From: Candidatus Omnitrophota bacterium
GTDB lineage: Bacteria; Omnitrophota; Gorgyraeia; Gygaellales; Profunditerraquicolaceae
Assembly (NCBI GenBank): GCA_028717055.1
Contig: JAQUOO010000021.1
Span: 1-13,833, forward strand
Length of the DNA stretch: 13,833 nucleotides
Direction: 5' to 3'
The notes beneath the pieces were generated by a model. That model saw only the letters and a program-made list of their open reading frames with translations. It was not told the origin of the DNA and searched no databases. Below, one piece after another: positions 1 to 6,960 of this stretch. The position numbers and the translations under genes are program-made. Each line of letters begins with the position of its first letter. The stretch's first letter is position 1.

Positions 1-1191
1 CCTCCGGATATCAAGAAACTGGAGCAGAAAGTAGAGTCTTTAAGGAAGGAAAAAGAATCTTTCATCAAGAGCCAGGATTTTGAGAAAGCCGCTTCTTTGC
101 GCGACCAGGAAAGGCAGACGCGCCAGGAGTTGGAACAATTAAATAAAGAATGGTCTCAGGCTAAAGATAAAATGCGCCCGGAGGTAACCGAAGAGGATAT
201 CGCTAAAATAGTAGCCCAGTGGACCGGTATACCGATTTTCAGGCTGGAAGAAAAAGAGAGCGAGAAATTACTCAAGATTGAAGAGGAGCTGCATAAGCGC
301 GTCGTAGGGCAGAATGAAGCAATTGAAGCTATCGCGCACGCGGTCAGGCGTTCCCGGGCAGGCATTAAGGATCCGCGCAGGCCCATTGGTTCATTTGTGT
401 TTTTAGGCCCGACCGGCGTAGGCAAAACCCTGCTTGCCCGGGCTCTGGCGGAATTCATGTTTGGAGACGAAGACGCGTTGATACAGCTGGATATGTCGGA
501 GTATATGGAGAAGTTCAATGTTTCGCGTTTAATCGGAGCCCCTCCGGGATACGTCGGATACGAGGAAGGCGGGCAGCTTACCGAGCGTATTAGGCGCAGG
601 CCTTATGCGGTGATACTTCTGGATGAAATCGAAAAAGCGCATCCGGATGTGTTTAATTTATTGCTGCAGGTTTTTGAAGAAGGGCGCCTTACCGATAGCT
701 TCGGCAGAAAGGTTGATTTCCGTAATACGATGATTATCATGACTTCTAATGTTGGAGCCGACTTAATCCGTAAGGCCGGTTCTTTGGGTTTTAAGGCCCA
801 AAAAGAAGATATAACTTACCAGGAAATGAAGGATAAGCTTCTTGAGGCGGTGAAACATACATTTAAGCCGGAGTTCCTGAATCGTATTGACGACATAATA
901 GTTTTCAGGCAGCTTCAAAAAGAAGACCTGCACCGGATTATTGATATTGAAATAGGCCATGTAAGCGACCGGCTTAAGGAGCAAAATATAAAGCTGGAAG
1001 TTGACGCAAGCGCAAAGGAATTCCTGATTGATAAAGGTTTTGACCTTGTTTTCGGAGCCCGGCCTTTAAAGAGGACCATACAAAGATTCCTGGAAGATCC
1101 GCTTGCTTCGGAGATAATTTCCAAGAAATTCAAGGATGGCTCAGAAGTGAAGGTAACCTGTAAAAACAATGAATTAGCCTTTACCTTATGA
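1..1191 (+). CDS. clpC: ATP-dependent Clp protease ATP-binding subunit ClpC, C-terminal part (5' truncated)
   Basis: This is the C-terminal 396 residues of a Hsp100/Clp unfoldase, which uses ATP to unfold substrates and feed them to ClpP. The reading frame is open from the first base, so the start lies upstream of the window; the internal TTG at 97 is not a credible start. Fragment residues 5-40 form a UVR-like coiled coil with DFEKAASLRD, which points to ClpC rather than ClpB or ClpA. The second AAA+ domain follows: Walker A GPTGVGKT at fragment residues 136-143, Walker B VILLDEIEKA with Asp208, the pore-region segment GAPPGYVGYEEGG, and FLNRIDDIIVF. The D2-small segment GARPLKRTIQRFLEDPLA lies near the end. 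The last four bases overlap mlaE (ATGA), so the two are probably translated together. In Firmicutes clpC is followed by radA; here the mla genes intervene. Confidence 0.96.
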   Translation, partial: PPDIKKLEQKVESLRKEKESFIKSQDFEKAASLRDQERQTRQELEQLNKEWSQAKDKMRPEVTEEDIAKIVAQWTGIPIFRLEEKESEKLLKIEEELHKRVVGQNEAIEAIAHAVRRSRAGIKDPRRPIGSFVFLGPTGVGKTLLARALAEFMFGDEDALIQLDMSEYMEKFNVSRLIGAPPGYVGYEEGGQLTERIRRRPYAVILLDEIEKAHPDVFNLLLQVFEEGRLTDSFGRKVDFRNTMIIMTSNVGADLIRKAGSLGFKAQKEDITYQEMKDKLLEAVKHTFKPEFLNRIDDIIVFRQLQKEDLHRIIDIEIGHVSDRLKEQNIKLEVDASAKEFLIDKGFDLVFGARPLKRTIQRFLEDPLASEIISKKFKDGSEVKVTCKNNELAFTL

Positions 1192-1973
1192 TTCACGAAC
1201 TTTTTATTATAATAGGCTCCCGGGTAATTTCCTTTATGTATTTCTTGGGGGGGGTGTGTAATCTGGCCCTGCAAACAGCCTATTTTATTTTTGTCCCGCC
1301 CTTTAAAAGGTATCGTATATTCGAACAGGCAAAAAAAGCCGGTTTTGACAGTTTACCAATAGTGGGGTTGGTCTCTTTATTTATCGGTTTTATTTTTGCC
1401 CTCCAGACCGCTTATTTTATGCAGCGTATAGGCTCGGAGATTTACATTGCAAGCCTGGTTGCGCTTTCGATCGTCCGCGAATTAGGCCCGGTTATTACGG
1501 CGTTGGTTGTTGCAGGCAGAGTCGGGGCTGCTATTACGGCAGAATTGGGCTCCATGCAGGTAACCGAACAGATCGATGCCTTGGAAACCTTATCGAGCAA
1601 TCCCATAAAATATCTGGTTGTTCCGCGCTTTCTCGCCTTAAGCCTCATGCTTCCGCTATTGACGCTTTATTCCGACGCCATCGGTATTTTGGGAAGCTAT
1701 ATGATCTGCGTATTTAAATTGGGCATATCTTCAAGCATGTATATGCGGGTAACCGCGGAATCGCTTTTTTATAAGGACCTTTTCACCGGTCTGTCCAAGA
1801 CTGTATTTTTTGGGATGATTATTTCTTTGGTCAGTTGTTACGAAGGGTTTAATGTCGAAGGCGGCGCCGAAGGCGTAGGCAGGGCGACTACGCGTTCGGT
1901 AGTTTTTTCTTTTATTATGATTATTATCGCCGATTGTTTCTTTACGGCGCTGTTTTATTTTATATTTCCTTAA
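1188..1973 (+). CDS. mlaE: MlaE-family ABC transporter permease (phospholipid transport)
   Basis: Integral inner-membrane permease of the MCE/Mla transporter, which moves phospholipids between the inner membrane and the periplasmic MCE protein. It has 261 residues, normal for the family. Hydrophobic segments lie near residues 52-75, 95-115, 145-172, 198-217 and 235-258. The family coupling region is plain: SIVRELGPVITALVVAGRVG, then AAITAELGSMQVTEQIDALE. The late loop GGAEGVGRATTRSVV is also typical of MlaE. The start ATG overlaps the clpC stop (ATGA), with no obvious Shine-Dalgarno, so translation is probably coupled. An uninterrupted run of eight G (1247-1254) lies within codons 20-23. The gene order here is E-F-D, not the mlaFEDCB order of E. 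coli, and no mlaC or mlaB follows. The family assignment is firm; the direction of lipid transport cannot be read from sequence. Confidence 0.95.
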   Translation: MIHELFIIIGSRVISFMYFLGGVCNLALQTAYFIFVPPFKRYRIFEQAKKAGFDSLPIVGLVSLFIGFIFALQTAYFMQRIGSEIYIASLVALSIVRELGPVITALVVAGRVGAAITAELGSMQVTEQIDALETLSSNPIKYLVVPRFLALSLMLPLLTLYSDAIGILGSYMICVFKLGISSSMYMRVTAESLFYKDLFTGLSKTVFFGMIISLVSCYEGFNVEGGAEGVGRATTRSVVFSFIMIIIADCFFTALFYFIFP

Positions 1974-2043
1974 GCGAAGGCAAAATATTAAAGGGGAATT
2001 GGCTTATGGAGCCTTAAGCGCAGCAGAAGCCAAACGCTAACTT

Positions 2044-2805
2044 ATGATTGAAATAAACGGATTGCATAAATCGCTCGGAAGCCATCGGGTATTAAATGGC
2101 GTGCATCTTAAAATAGACAGAGGGACGACCTGTGTGATTATAGGGCGTTCCGGATGCGGTAAATCGGTTTTATTGAAGCACATCGTGGGCATTCTGAAAC
2201 CGGACAAGGGGAAGGTCATCGTTAATAATCAGGATGTCGGTTCGCTGGAAGAAAAAGACCTGAATCTGTTGCGGCTTAAGATGGGCATGGTTTTTCAGGG
2301 AGGGGCATTATTTGATTCCATGACCGTAGGTGAAAACGTCGGGTTTGGCCTTATTGAACACGGCAATGTCCCTCATCGGCAGCTTCTTGAGAGGATTGAA
2401 TCGTCGTTGGCAATGGTGGGTTTGCATGGAATCGGCAGCCTTATGCCTTCGGAGCTAAGCGGAGGCATGCGCAAGCGCGTGGCTTTAGCGCGCGCGATTT
2501 GCATAAAACCGGAAATTATACTGTATGATGAGCCGACTACCGGAGTAGACCCGATTACTGCCGATAGTATAAATGAATTGATAAGAAGCATGCATGATAA
2601 ACTGAAAGTTACTTCCATTGTCGTTACGCACGATATGAAAAGCGCTTATAAAGTGGCAGATAAAGTCGCTATGTTGTACCAGGGGAGAATTATCGCCGAG
2701 GGAACTTCGGAGGAAATCCAGAAAACCAGGAATCCGATAGTCCATCAGTTCATTAACGGGTTGAGTTGCGGCCCGATAACTGAAACATTAGACCGCTATA
2801 GGTAA
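2044..2805 (+). CDS. mlaF: MlaF-family ABC transporter ATP-binding protein
   Basis: Cytoplasmic ATPase that powers the MlaE permease; 253 residues. All ABC motifs are present: Walker A GRSGCGKS at residues 34-41, Q-loop VFQGGALFDSMTV, signature LSGGM at 138-142 followed by RKRVALARA, Walker B IILYDEP with Asp162 and Glu163, D-loop TTGVDP, and H-loop His196 in VVTHD. The GALFDSMTV and LSGGMRKR forms are typical of the Mla/Ttg2A ATPases. An in-frame TAA six bases upstream rules out an earlier start, and there is no clear Shine-Dalgarno. The 70-nt gap from mlaE (1974-2043) contains small competing inverted repeats (GGCT...AGCC, GCTTA...TAAGC, AGCG...CGCT) of unknown significance and no recognisable gene. 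Confidence 0.96.
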   Translation: MIEINGLHKSLGSHRVLNGVHLKIDRGTTCVIIGRSGCGKSVLLKHIVGILKPDKGKVIVNNQDVGSLEEKDLNLLRLKMGMVFQGGALFDSMTVGENVGFGLIEHGNVPHRQLLERIESSLAMVGLHGIGSLMPSELSGGMRKRVALARAICIKPEIILYDEPTTGVDPITADSINELIRSMHDKLKVTSIVVTHDMKSAYKVADKVAMLYQGRIIAEGTSEEIQKTRNPIVHQFINGLSCGPITETLDRYR

Positions 2806-2807
2806 AT

Positions 2808-2813
2808 GGAGGA
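2808..2813 (+). promoter_or_regulatory. Shine-Dalgarno site of mlaD
   Basis: GGAGGA lies 7 bases ahead of the mlaD ATG at 2821, in the short gap after the mlaF stop. It is one of the few strong ribosome binding sites in the window and fixes the mlaD start. Confidence 0.85.
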
Positions 2814-2820
2814 ATGAATT

Positions 2821-3432
2821 ATGATATTTGGAAAAACGAAATTGGAGATGAAAGTCGGTATATTTGTTTTTGTCGGTTTAGTTATACTTGTATTCTTCGT
2901 TCTTTCAATAGGCGGAGTTAAGACCTGGGCTTCGGGGTATAAGGTGAATTTCATTTTCAGTTTTGTGAATGGGGTAAAGACCGGCGCGCCGGTAAGGTTT
3001 GCCGGAGTCGATTCGGGAGTAGTCAAAAGCATTAAGATTTTTCATGCCCCTAAGAGTTTAGCCGCTAAAGTGCGCGTAACCTGTTGGGTCAATAAAAATG
3101 TGAGTATTCCCCTGGATTCCAAGGTCTGGGTAAACACCTTGGGGCTTTTGGGTGAGAAATATATCGAGATAATGCCGGGTAACGATTATAGCAAGTTTCT
3201 GGCCGAAGGGGAAGATTTGGCAGGTGAAGATCCTCTGCCCATGAATGATATTATGAAAACCGCCAAAAACATTACGGATAATCTGAATACCGGCATACAA
3301 AGGATAATAAATAAAGAGGGGACCGTTGGAAAGTTGTTATATGACGATAAAATATATAACGAGCTTGAAGCGACGATAACCGATATAAGAAAAAATCCCT
3401 GGAAATTGTTTTGGAAAACCAAAGAAAGATAA
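2821..3432 (+). CDS. mlaD: MlaD-family MCE-domain lipid transport protein
   Basis: Membrane-anchored periplasmic MCE protein; MCE family members form hexameric rings that shuttle phospholipids across the periplasm. It has 203 residues, close to E. coli MlaD (about 183). A short cytoplasmic start is followed by one membrane helix (about residues 11-31). A single MCE domain follows (about 38-118), with VNGVKTGAPVRFAGVDSGVV and the typical closing strand LGLLGEKYIEIMPG. The C-terminal third, with NITDNLNTGIQRI and EGTVGKLLYDD, looks helical and ends in a basic amphipathic tail around KNPWKLFWKTKE. It follows mlaF after 15 nt and is the last mla gene here. A periplasmic MlaC, outer-membrane MlaA and STAS protein MlaB are not visible, so they may be encoded elsewhere or be absent. 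Confidence 0.94.
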   Translation: MIFGKTKLEMKVGIFVFVGLVILVFFVLSIGGVKTWASGYKVNFIFSFVNGVKTGAPVRFAGVDSGVVKSIKIFHAPKSLAAKVRVTCWVNKNVSIPLDSKVWVNTLGLLGEKYIEIMPGNDYSKFLAEGEDLAGEDPLPMNDIMKTAKNITDNLNTGIQRIINKEGTVGKLLYDDKIYNELEATITDIRKNPWKLFWKTKER

Positions 3433-3434
3433 CC

Positions 3435-4841
3435 ATGACCCGGATTAAAACTATATTTGCCTGTCAAAATTGCGGCTATCAGTCTCCCAAATGGCTGGGC
3501 AGATGTCCGGATTGTCAAAGCTGGAATTCATTTGTCGAGGAAGATTATAACGCGCCTGTTTCCGGCATAAAAGAACGCAGCGCTTTGTATAAAGATGAGC
3601 CGGTGCTGCTTAAAGATGTGGAAGCCAGAGAGGAAGAGCGTCTTAAAACCGGGATTCTGGAACTGGATAGGGTTTTAGGAGGCGGGATAGTCAGCGGTTC
3701 GGTCATTTTAATCGGCGGAGATCCCGGGGTAGGCAAGTCTACCATATCCTTGCAGGTTTCCAATCAATTGACAAAACAGGGTCTAAAAGTTCTTTATGTA
3801 AGCGGCGAAGAGAGCGTGCACCAGACAAAATTAAGGGCTAAACGTTTGGGGTCGCATGAGTCTGACCGGCTCTACATAGTGAATCAGACCGATTTATCTT
3901 TGATTGTCGAATATATTAAAAAGCTTAAGCCGGAAGTCGTGATTATTGATTCTATTCAGGTTATTTTTGATCCCGGAATCAGTTCATCAAGCGGAAGCGT
4001 AAGCCAGGTGCGTGAATGCTCCGGAATGCTAACACAGCTGGCTAAAACCACAGGAACTTCGATTTTCATTATAGGCCATGTTACCAAGGAAGGCACTCTT
4101 GCGGGCCCCAGAGTTTTAGAACATATAGTAGATACGGTTTTATATTTTGAGGGGGACAGGTTTTCTATCTATCGGATTTTACGCGCGGTGAAAAACAGGT
4201 TTGGCTCGACTAATGAAATCGGAGTATTTGAAATGAGCGCCCGGGGTTTATCCGAAGTAAATAATCCTTCGGAGATATTTCTGTCCGAGAGGCCGCAAGG
4301 GGTAACAGGTTCGGTAGTTACTTCGATACTTGAAGGCTCGCGCCCTCTCCTGGTTGAAATGCAGTCTTTGGTGAGCCGTTCCGGTTTCGGATATGCCCGC
4401 AGGCGCGCGCAAGGATTTGATTCCAACCGTTTAAGCCTTTTAGTCGCGGTTTTGGAAAAGAGGATTGGATTGGCGCTTGAAGCCGAAGATATCTTTGTTA
4501 ATGTGGCCGGAGGCATAAAGGTAGAAGATCCGGCCGCAGATTTGGCCTTATCTGCCGCTGTGGCGTCAGCCTTTCGGGAACAGGTTGTTATGCCGGCAAC
4601 CTTAATTTTGGGAGAGGTGGGTTTAAGCGGCGAGATCCGGAGTATTTCTCAAATTATGCTGCGTGTAAACGAAGCGGAAAAGTTAGGCTTTAAGCATTGC
4701 ATACTCCCAAAGAATAATTACAATAATTTCAAAGATTATAAGGGAAGTATTGAATTGATTCCGGTTATGAATTTAAAAGAGGCTTTGGATATCGCCTTAA
4801 ACCGCCAGATGGCGCCTTGCGGCAAGGACGGAGGAAGATGA
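3435..4841 (+). CDS. radA: DNA repair protein RadA
   Basis: RecA-like ATPase and DnaB-type branch-migration helicase acting in recombination and repair; 468 residues, the usual length. I chose the ATG at 3435 over the in-frame TTG at 3411. It gives the standard RadA beginning MTRIKTIFACQNCG and leaves 2 nt after the mlaD stop; the TTG would sit inside mlaD. The N-terminal zinc finger has Cys10, Cys13, Cys24 and Cys27. Walker A is GGDPGVGKST (residues 94-103), followed by VSGEES, and the RadA-specific KNRFG motif is at 253-257. A Lon-protease-like C-terminal domain begins near residue 350 (VNVAGGIKVEDPAADLALSA). The stop overlaps the start of the PIN-TRAM gene. In B. subtilis radA follows clpC directly and disA follows radA; neither holds here. 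Confidence 0.97.
   Translation: MTRIKTIFACQNCGYQSPKWLGRCPDCQSWNSFVEEDYNAPVSGIKERSALYKDEPVLLKDVEAREEERLKTGILELDRVLGGGIVSGSVILIGGDPGVGKSTISLQVSNQLTKQGLKVLYVSGEESVHQTKLRAKRLGSHESDRLYIVNQTDLSLIVEYIKKLKPEVVIIDSIQVIFDPGISSSSGSVSQVRECSGMLTQLAKTTGTSIFIIGHVTKEGTLAGPRVLEHIVDTVLYFEGDRFSIYRILRAVKNRFGSTNEIGVFEMSARGLSEVNNPSEIFLSERPQGVTGSVVTSILEGSRPLLVEMQSLVSRSGFGYARRRAQGFDSNRLSLLVAVLEKRIGLALEAEDIFVNVAGGIKVEDPAADLALSAAVASAFREQVVMPATLILGEVGLSGEIRSISQIMLRVNEAEKLGFKHCILPKNNYNNFKDYKGSIELIPVMNLKEALDIALNRQMAPCGKDGGR
4830..4836 (+). promoter_or_regulatory. Shine-Dalgarno site of the PIN-TRAM gene
   Basis: GGAGGAA inside the last codons of radA. Two adjacent ATGs follow, at 4838 and 4841. Measured from the GGAGG core, spacing is 3 nt to the first and 6 nt to the second, so the second is the better start. 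Confidence 0.75.
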
Positions 4842-5806
4842 TGAACTTATTGTTCGTGCGTATCCTGTTTTTATTTGCCGGCGCGGTTGTCGGTTATCAG
4901 GTTGGGGGTACAGCCGGCGCTTTTATCGCAGGACTAAGCGCTTTGGTAATAATTCTCCTGGAAGCAGGTTTGCGTAAAGTTTCGGTGAGCGGTTTGTCGA
5001 GCGCGGTTTTCGGGTTGATTTTGGGTTTGATTACGGCTAAACTCGTAGGGGATGCTTTTAGTATTATGCCTATTGCGCCCGATACGCTGGCATTTGTCAG
5101 GGCAATCCTGACTTTGATATTTTGTTATCTGGGGATGATTATGGCTTTGCGCGGGAAAGATGAATTCAGCGTAATTATTCCTTATGTGCGCCTGCGGCGC
5201 CAGGATCAAGCCGAAAATATCGTGCTTCTTGATACAAGCGTAATCGTAGATGGAAGGGTAGTCGATATATGCAAAACCAAATTTCTGTCCGGCAAGATCA
5301 TTATTCCTAAGTTTGTTTTGAGAGAGCTTCAGCAGATAGCGGATTCGACCGATTCAATCAAGCGCCAGAGAGGCAGGCGGGGCTTGGAGACTTTACATAC
5401 GATACAGACAGAATCAGGCCTGGATATAGTCATACACGAGGGGGATTTCCCCGAGACTCCTGAAGTTGACGCAAAATTAGTAAAGCTGGCCAAGCTTTTG
5501 GAAGCAAAAATCCTTACGGTTGATTTTAATCTGAACCGGGTAGCGACTATTCAGGGAATCAAGGTTTTGAATATAAATGAACTGGCCAATGCGCTTAAGC
5601 CGGTAGTTTTTCCCGGCGAACAAATGCAAATCAAATTAATCAAGGAAGGTAAAGAGCATAATCAGGCCGTGGGTTATCTTGATGACGGAACGATGGTAGT
5701 TGTGGAAGAAGCGCGCAGGTCAATCGGGCAGGAAGTAAAGGTTATTGTGACCTCCGTGCTTCAGACGCAGGCCGGCAGGATGATTTTTACCAAGATAGAG
5801 CGATAA
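4841..5806 (+). CDS. yacL: Membrane-anchored PIN-TRAM domain protein (YacL family)
   Basis: Probable membrane-bound ribonuclease-like protein; 321 residues from the better-spaced ATG (322 from 4838). Four hydrophobic helices come first (about residues 2-22, 24-44, 52-73 and 84-104). A PIN nuclease domain follows (about 127-240), with the acidic site Asp131 (LLDTS), Glu162 (RELQ), Asp210 (VDAKL) and Asp228 (TVDFN). A C-terminal TRAM domain, an RNA-binding fold, covers about 257-320 (GEQMQIKLIKEGKEHNQAVG onward). All four acidic residues are present, so nuclease activity is plausible. The substrate is unknown; the family has been linked to the UvrA-like and RadA/DisA neighbourhood mainly by context. 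Its place after radA and before ispD matches B. subtilis yacL, but with no disA between. It ends 1 nt before ispD. Confidence 0.9.
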   Translation: MNLLFVRILFLFAGAVVGYQVGGTAGAFIAGLSALVIILLEAGLRKVSVSGLSSAVFGLILGLITAKLVGDAFSIMPIAPDTLAFVRAILTLIFCYLGMIMALRGKDEFSVIIPYVRLRRQDQAENIVLLDTSVIVDGRVVDICKTKFLSGKIIIPKFVLRELQQIADSTDSIKRQRGRRGLETLHTIQTESGLDIVIHEGDFPETPEVDAKLVKLAKLLEAKILTVDFNLNRVATIQGIKVLNINELANALKPVVFPGEQMQIKLIKEGKEHNQAVGYLDDGTMVVVEEARRSIGQEVKVIVTSVLQTQAGRMIFTKIER

Positions 5807-5807
5807 A

Positions 5808-6491
5808 ATGCATATTAGCGCGATAGTGGTTGCTGCCGGAAAAAGTAAAAGGTTTAAGGGGAAGATTTCCAAAGTAATTCTTAAGCTTGGTTCTAAGCCG
5901 GTTGTCGCTTACTCGTTGGGTGTTTTGGATAATCACCCCATGATAAATGAAATTGTAGTTGTGGGTAATTCCGGCAATATTGAAGATTTGCGCGCAATCA
6001 TCAGGAATAATAGAATCCGCAAGGCTGCTAAAGTTGTTTTGGGGGGGGAAGAGCGCAAGGATTCTGTGGCGCAGGGTTTAAAGGTAATCAACCCAAAAGC
6101 GGACTTCGTGTTAATCCATGACGCAGCCAGGCCGTTTATTACGAGCGGTTTGGTTACCTTGGTGATAAACGAAGCAAGGAAATCGAAAGCAGCGATTGCC
6201 GGAGTTCCCGTAAAATCGACAATCAAGATGGTCAAAAGCTGCAATGTTGAAAAAACTATCGATAGAAATAACTTGTGGGAAGTGCAGACCCCGCAGGTTT
6301 TTGAAAAGGATTTGATTATTAAAGCTTACGGGAAGTTCGGGCATCAGAATGTTACTGATGACGCGGCGCTGGTGGAAAAATCCGGTAAAAAAGTAAAAAT
6401 GGTTCTGGGTGAGCAGAGGAATATTAAAATAACCAGCCCGGAAGATTTGATAATCGCTAAAGGCCTGGTAAAATCATGGAAACCCGCATAG
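5808..6491 (+). CDS. ispD: 2-C-methyl-D-erythritol 4-phosphate cytidylyltransferase IspD
   Basis: Third step of the MEP isoprenoid pathway: joins MEP and CTP to give CDP-methylerythritol and pyrophosphate, in the cytoplasm. It has 227 residues, normal length. The nucleotide-binding start AIVVAAGKSKRFKGKISK supplies Arg15 and Lys22, the positions of the family's catalytic Arg/Lys pair. Further family motifs are KPVVAYSL, VLGGEERKDSVAQGL, HDAARP at 104-109 with Asp105, and the C-terminal WEVQTPQVF and TDDAALVE. The ATG lies 1 nt after the previous stop, and the last 16 nt overlap ispF. A run of eight G (6041-6048) encodes the two glycines of VLGGEER. IspD and IspF are separate proteins here, not the IspDF fusion of some proteobacteria. 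Confidence 0.97.
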   Translation: MHISAIVVAAGKSKRFKGKISKVILKLGSKPVVAYSLGVLDNHPMINEIVVVGNSGNIEDLRAIIRNNRIRKAAKVVLGGEERKDSVAQGLKVINPKADFVLIHDAARPFITSGLVTLVINEARKSKAAIAGVPVKSTIKMVKSCNVEKTIDRNNLWEVQTPQVFEKDLIIKAYGKFGHQNVTDDAALVEKSGKKVKMVLGEQRNIKITSPEDLIIAKGLVKSWKPA

Positions 6492-6958
6492 GTTTAGGTT
6501 ATGATCTTCACCGGCTGGTTGAAGGCCGTAAATTATTCATTGGAGGCGTTGAGATTCCCTATATCAAGGGTTTAGGCGGGCACTCGGACGCTGATTGCCT
6601 GATCCATGCGGTTTGCGACGCTCTTTTAGGCGCAATTTCCGGGGCAGATATAGGAGAGCTTTTTCCCGATTCTGATCCTCGATACCGGGGGGTTTCCAGC
6701 TCCGAGTTGCTGAAGACAGTTATGGATTTGGTCCGTAAGAAGGGGTATAAGATTTCCAACGTCGATACCATTATTATCGCGGAAGAACCAAAGATGTCGC
6801 CGTTTAAGGATGAAATTCGGGAATCGTTGAGCAAGATTATGGGAATAGATAAAGATCGTGTTGGCGTTAAAGCCAAAACAAATGAAGGTTTGGGCGAATT
6901 AGGCAGAAAAGAAGGGATTGCCTCTTTTGCTACGGTTTTAATCCAGAAGGAGCGCTAA
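6476..6958 (+). CDS. ispF: 2-C-methyl-D-erythritol 2,4-cyclodiphosphate synthase IspF
   Basis: Converts CDP-methylerythritol 2-phosphate to methylerythritol cyclodiphosphate, releasing CMP; a homotrimeric cytosolic enzyme that uses a divalent metal. It has 160 residues, typical. The zinc ligands are Asp10 and His12 in GLGYDLH and His44 in CLIHAVCDALLGA. The surrounding GGHSDAD, DIGELFPDSDP and AKTNEGLGELGRKEGIAS motifs all match the family. The gene starts 16 nt inside ispD with no clear Shine-Dalgarno, so it probably depends on translational coupling. IspE, which acts between IspD and IspF, is not in the window. Confidence 0.98.
   Translation: METRIGLGYDLHRLVEGRKLFIGGVEIPYIKGLGGHSDADCLIHAVCDALLGAISGADIGELFPDSDPRYRGVSSSELLKTVMDLVRKKGYKISNVDTIIIAEEPKMSPFKDEIRESLSKIMGIDKDRVGVKAKTNEGLGELGRKEGIASFATVLIQKER
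6947..6952 (+). promoter_or_regulatory. Shine-Dalgarno site of cysE
   Basis: AAGGAG in the last codons of ispF, with 8 nt to the ATG at 6961 but 20 nt to the next in-frame ATG at 6973. It supports the long start that includes the hydrophobic N-terminus of CysE. Confidence 0.8.
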
Positions 6959-6960
6959 TT

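Noticed and set aside
3411..3434. TTG start of radA inside mlaD
   Set aside because: The ATG at 3435 gives the standard RadA N-terminus just ahead of the zinc finger; the extra residues have no family counterpart.
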